Below, one piece after another: positions 63,994 to 64,000 of a stretch of DNA of 64,000 nucleotides. The stretch is from Orobanche coerulescens (lineage: Eukaryota; Streptophyta; Magnoliopsida; Lamiales; Orobanchaceae). The position numbers were made by a program, and so were the translations under genes. The notes below the pieces were generated by a model. It saw only the letters and a program-made list of their open reading frames with translations, was not told the DNA's origin and made no database searches. Every line of letters begins with the position of its first letter. Positions within the stretch are counted from its first letter, which is position 1. The stretch covers positions 102,364,501 to 102,428,500 of the forward strand of contig CM065814.1 in the NCBI GenBank assembly GCA_033398695.1. The letters are read 5' to 3'.

Positions 63994-64000
63994 ACTAACA

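Larger units (their letters stand above)
58465..64000 (-). mobile_element. Gypsy-H: minus-strand chromovirus, 5' end outside or lost
   Basis: From right to left: an unrecognised ORF (63536-63993), gag, protease, RT, RNase H, integrase, chromodomain, a GGGGTAGCA tract and an LTR start TGTAACACCC at 58762. No PBS or 5' LTR is recognised before the window edge. Protein motifs differ clearly from Gypsy-A, B and C, so it is another chromovirus family. Confidence 0.85.

Overview
This window looks like nuclear DNA of a land plant, most likely a eudicot, from a heterochromatic or pericentromeric block. The evidence is the content: almost every stretch belongs to plant-type LTR retrotransposons (Ty3/gypsy chromoviruses, Ty1/copia, Tat-like LTRs, a Cassandra 5S-bearing mini-element and a gag-only element). 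I found no host protein-coding gene, rRNA gene or functional tRNA gene. Species cannot be named from the sequence. All retroelement reading frames carry stops, frameshifts or deletions, so none looks autonomous today.

Layout. 1-1862: minus-strand gypsy-type LTR (LTR-Z), running off the left edge. 1863-9542: Gypsy-A (+), with its 5' LTR cut at 1863 and a full 3' LTR at 7449-9542. 9543-17419: minus-strand copia block (Copia-J) made of a 5'-complete but 3'-truncated copy (9543-16492), sharing one LTR (15056-16492) with the 3' end of a second copy (16493-17419). A Tat-like solo LTR (9713-11016, TSD CTCAG) sits in its reverse transcriptase. 17420-47218: Gypsy-B (+), the host of a nest. Its 5' LTR holds a copia solo LTR (18010-19495, TSD CTATC). 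Its pol holds a Cassandra element (24016-33440, TSD GAAAC), whose 3' LTR holds a copia element (Copia-E, 24901-33345, TSD GTGAA/GTGAC). Its 3' LTR holds the complete relative Gypsy-C (36688-46665, TSD TTTTC). 47219-49181: minus-strand remnant Gypsy-D. 49182-50890: LTR-like sequence (LTR-I). 50891-53596 and 58068-58464: Tat-like LTR pair (Tat-F), split by a gag-only element (TRGAG-G, 53597-58062, TSD AAGTT). 58465-64000: minus-strand chromovirus Gypsy-H, with an unrecognised ORF upstream of its gag.

Relative ages follow from nesting: Gypsy-B predates Cassandra, which predates Copia-E; Gypsy-B also predates Gypsy-C and the copia solo LTR; Tat-F predates TRGAG-G.

The most striking unexplained structure is a promoter architecture shared by four otherwise divergent gypsy LTRs (Z, A, B, C). 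Twelve-bp near-palindromes (consensus TARCGTRCGYTA or TAACGTACGTTA) stand in groups of four on a 23-bp pitch. In A, B and C the last group is spaced about 23-18-23. The array ends exactly 12 bp before a TATA box in Z, B and C, and a CTCATTTCATT motif follows the TATA box. Downstream in the LTRs of A, B and C lie a tandem repeat with core GGTCCGACGGGA and a row of three predicted hairpins whose stems change in a compensatory way.
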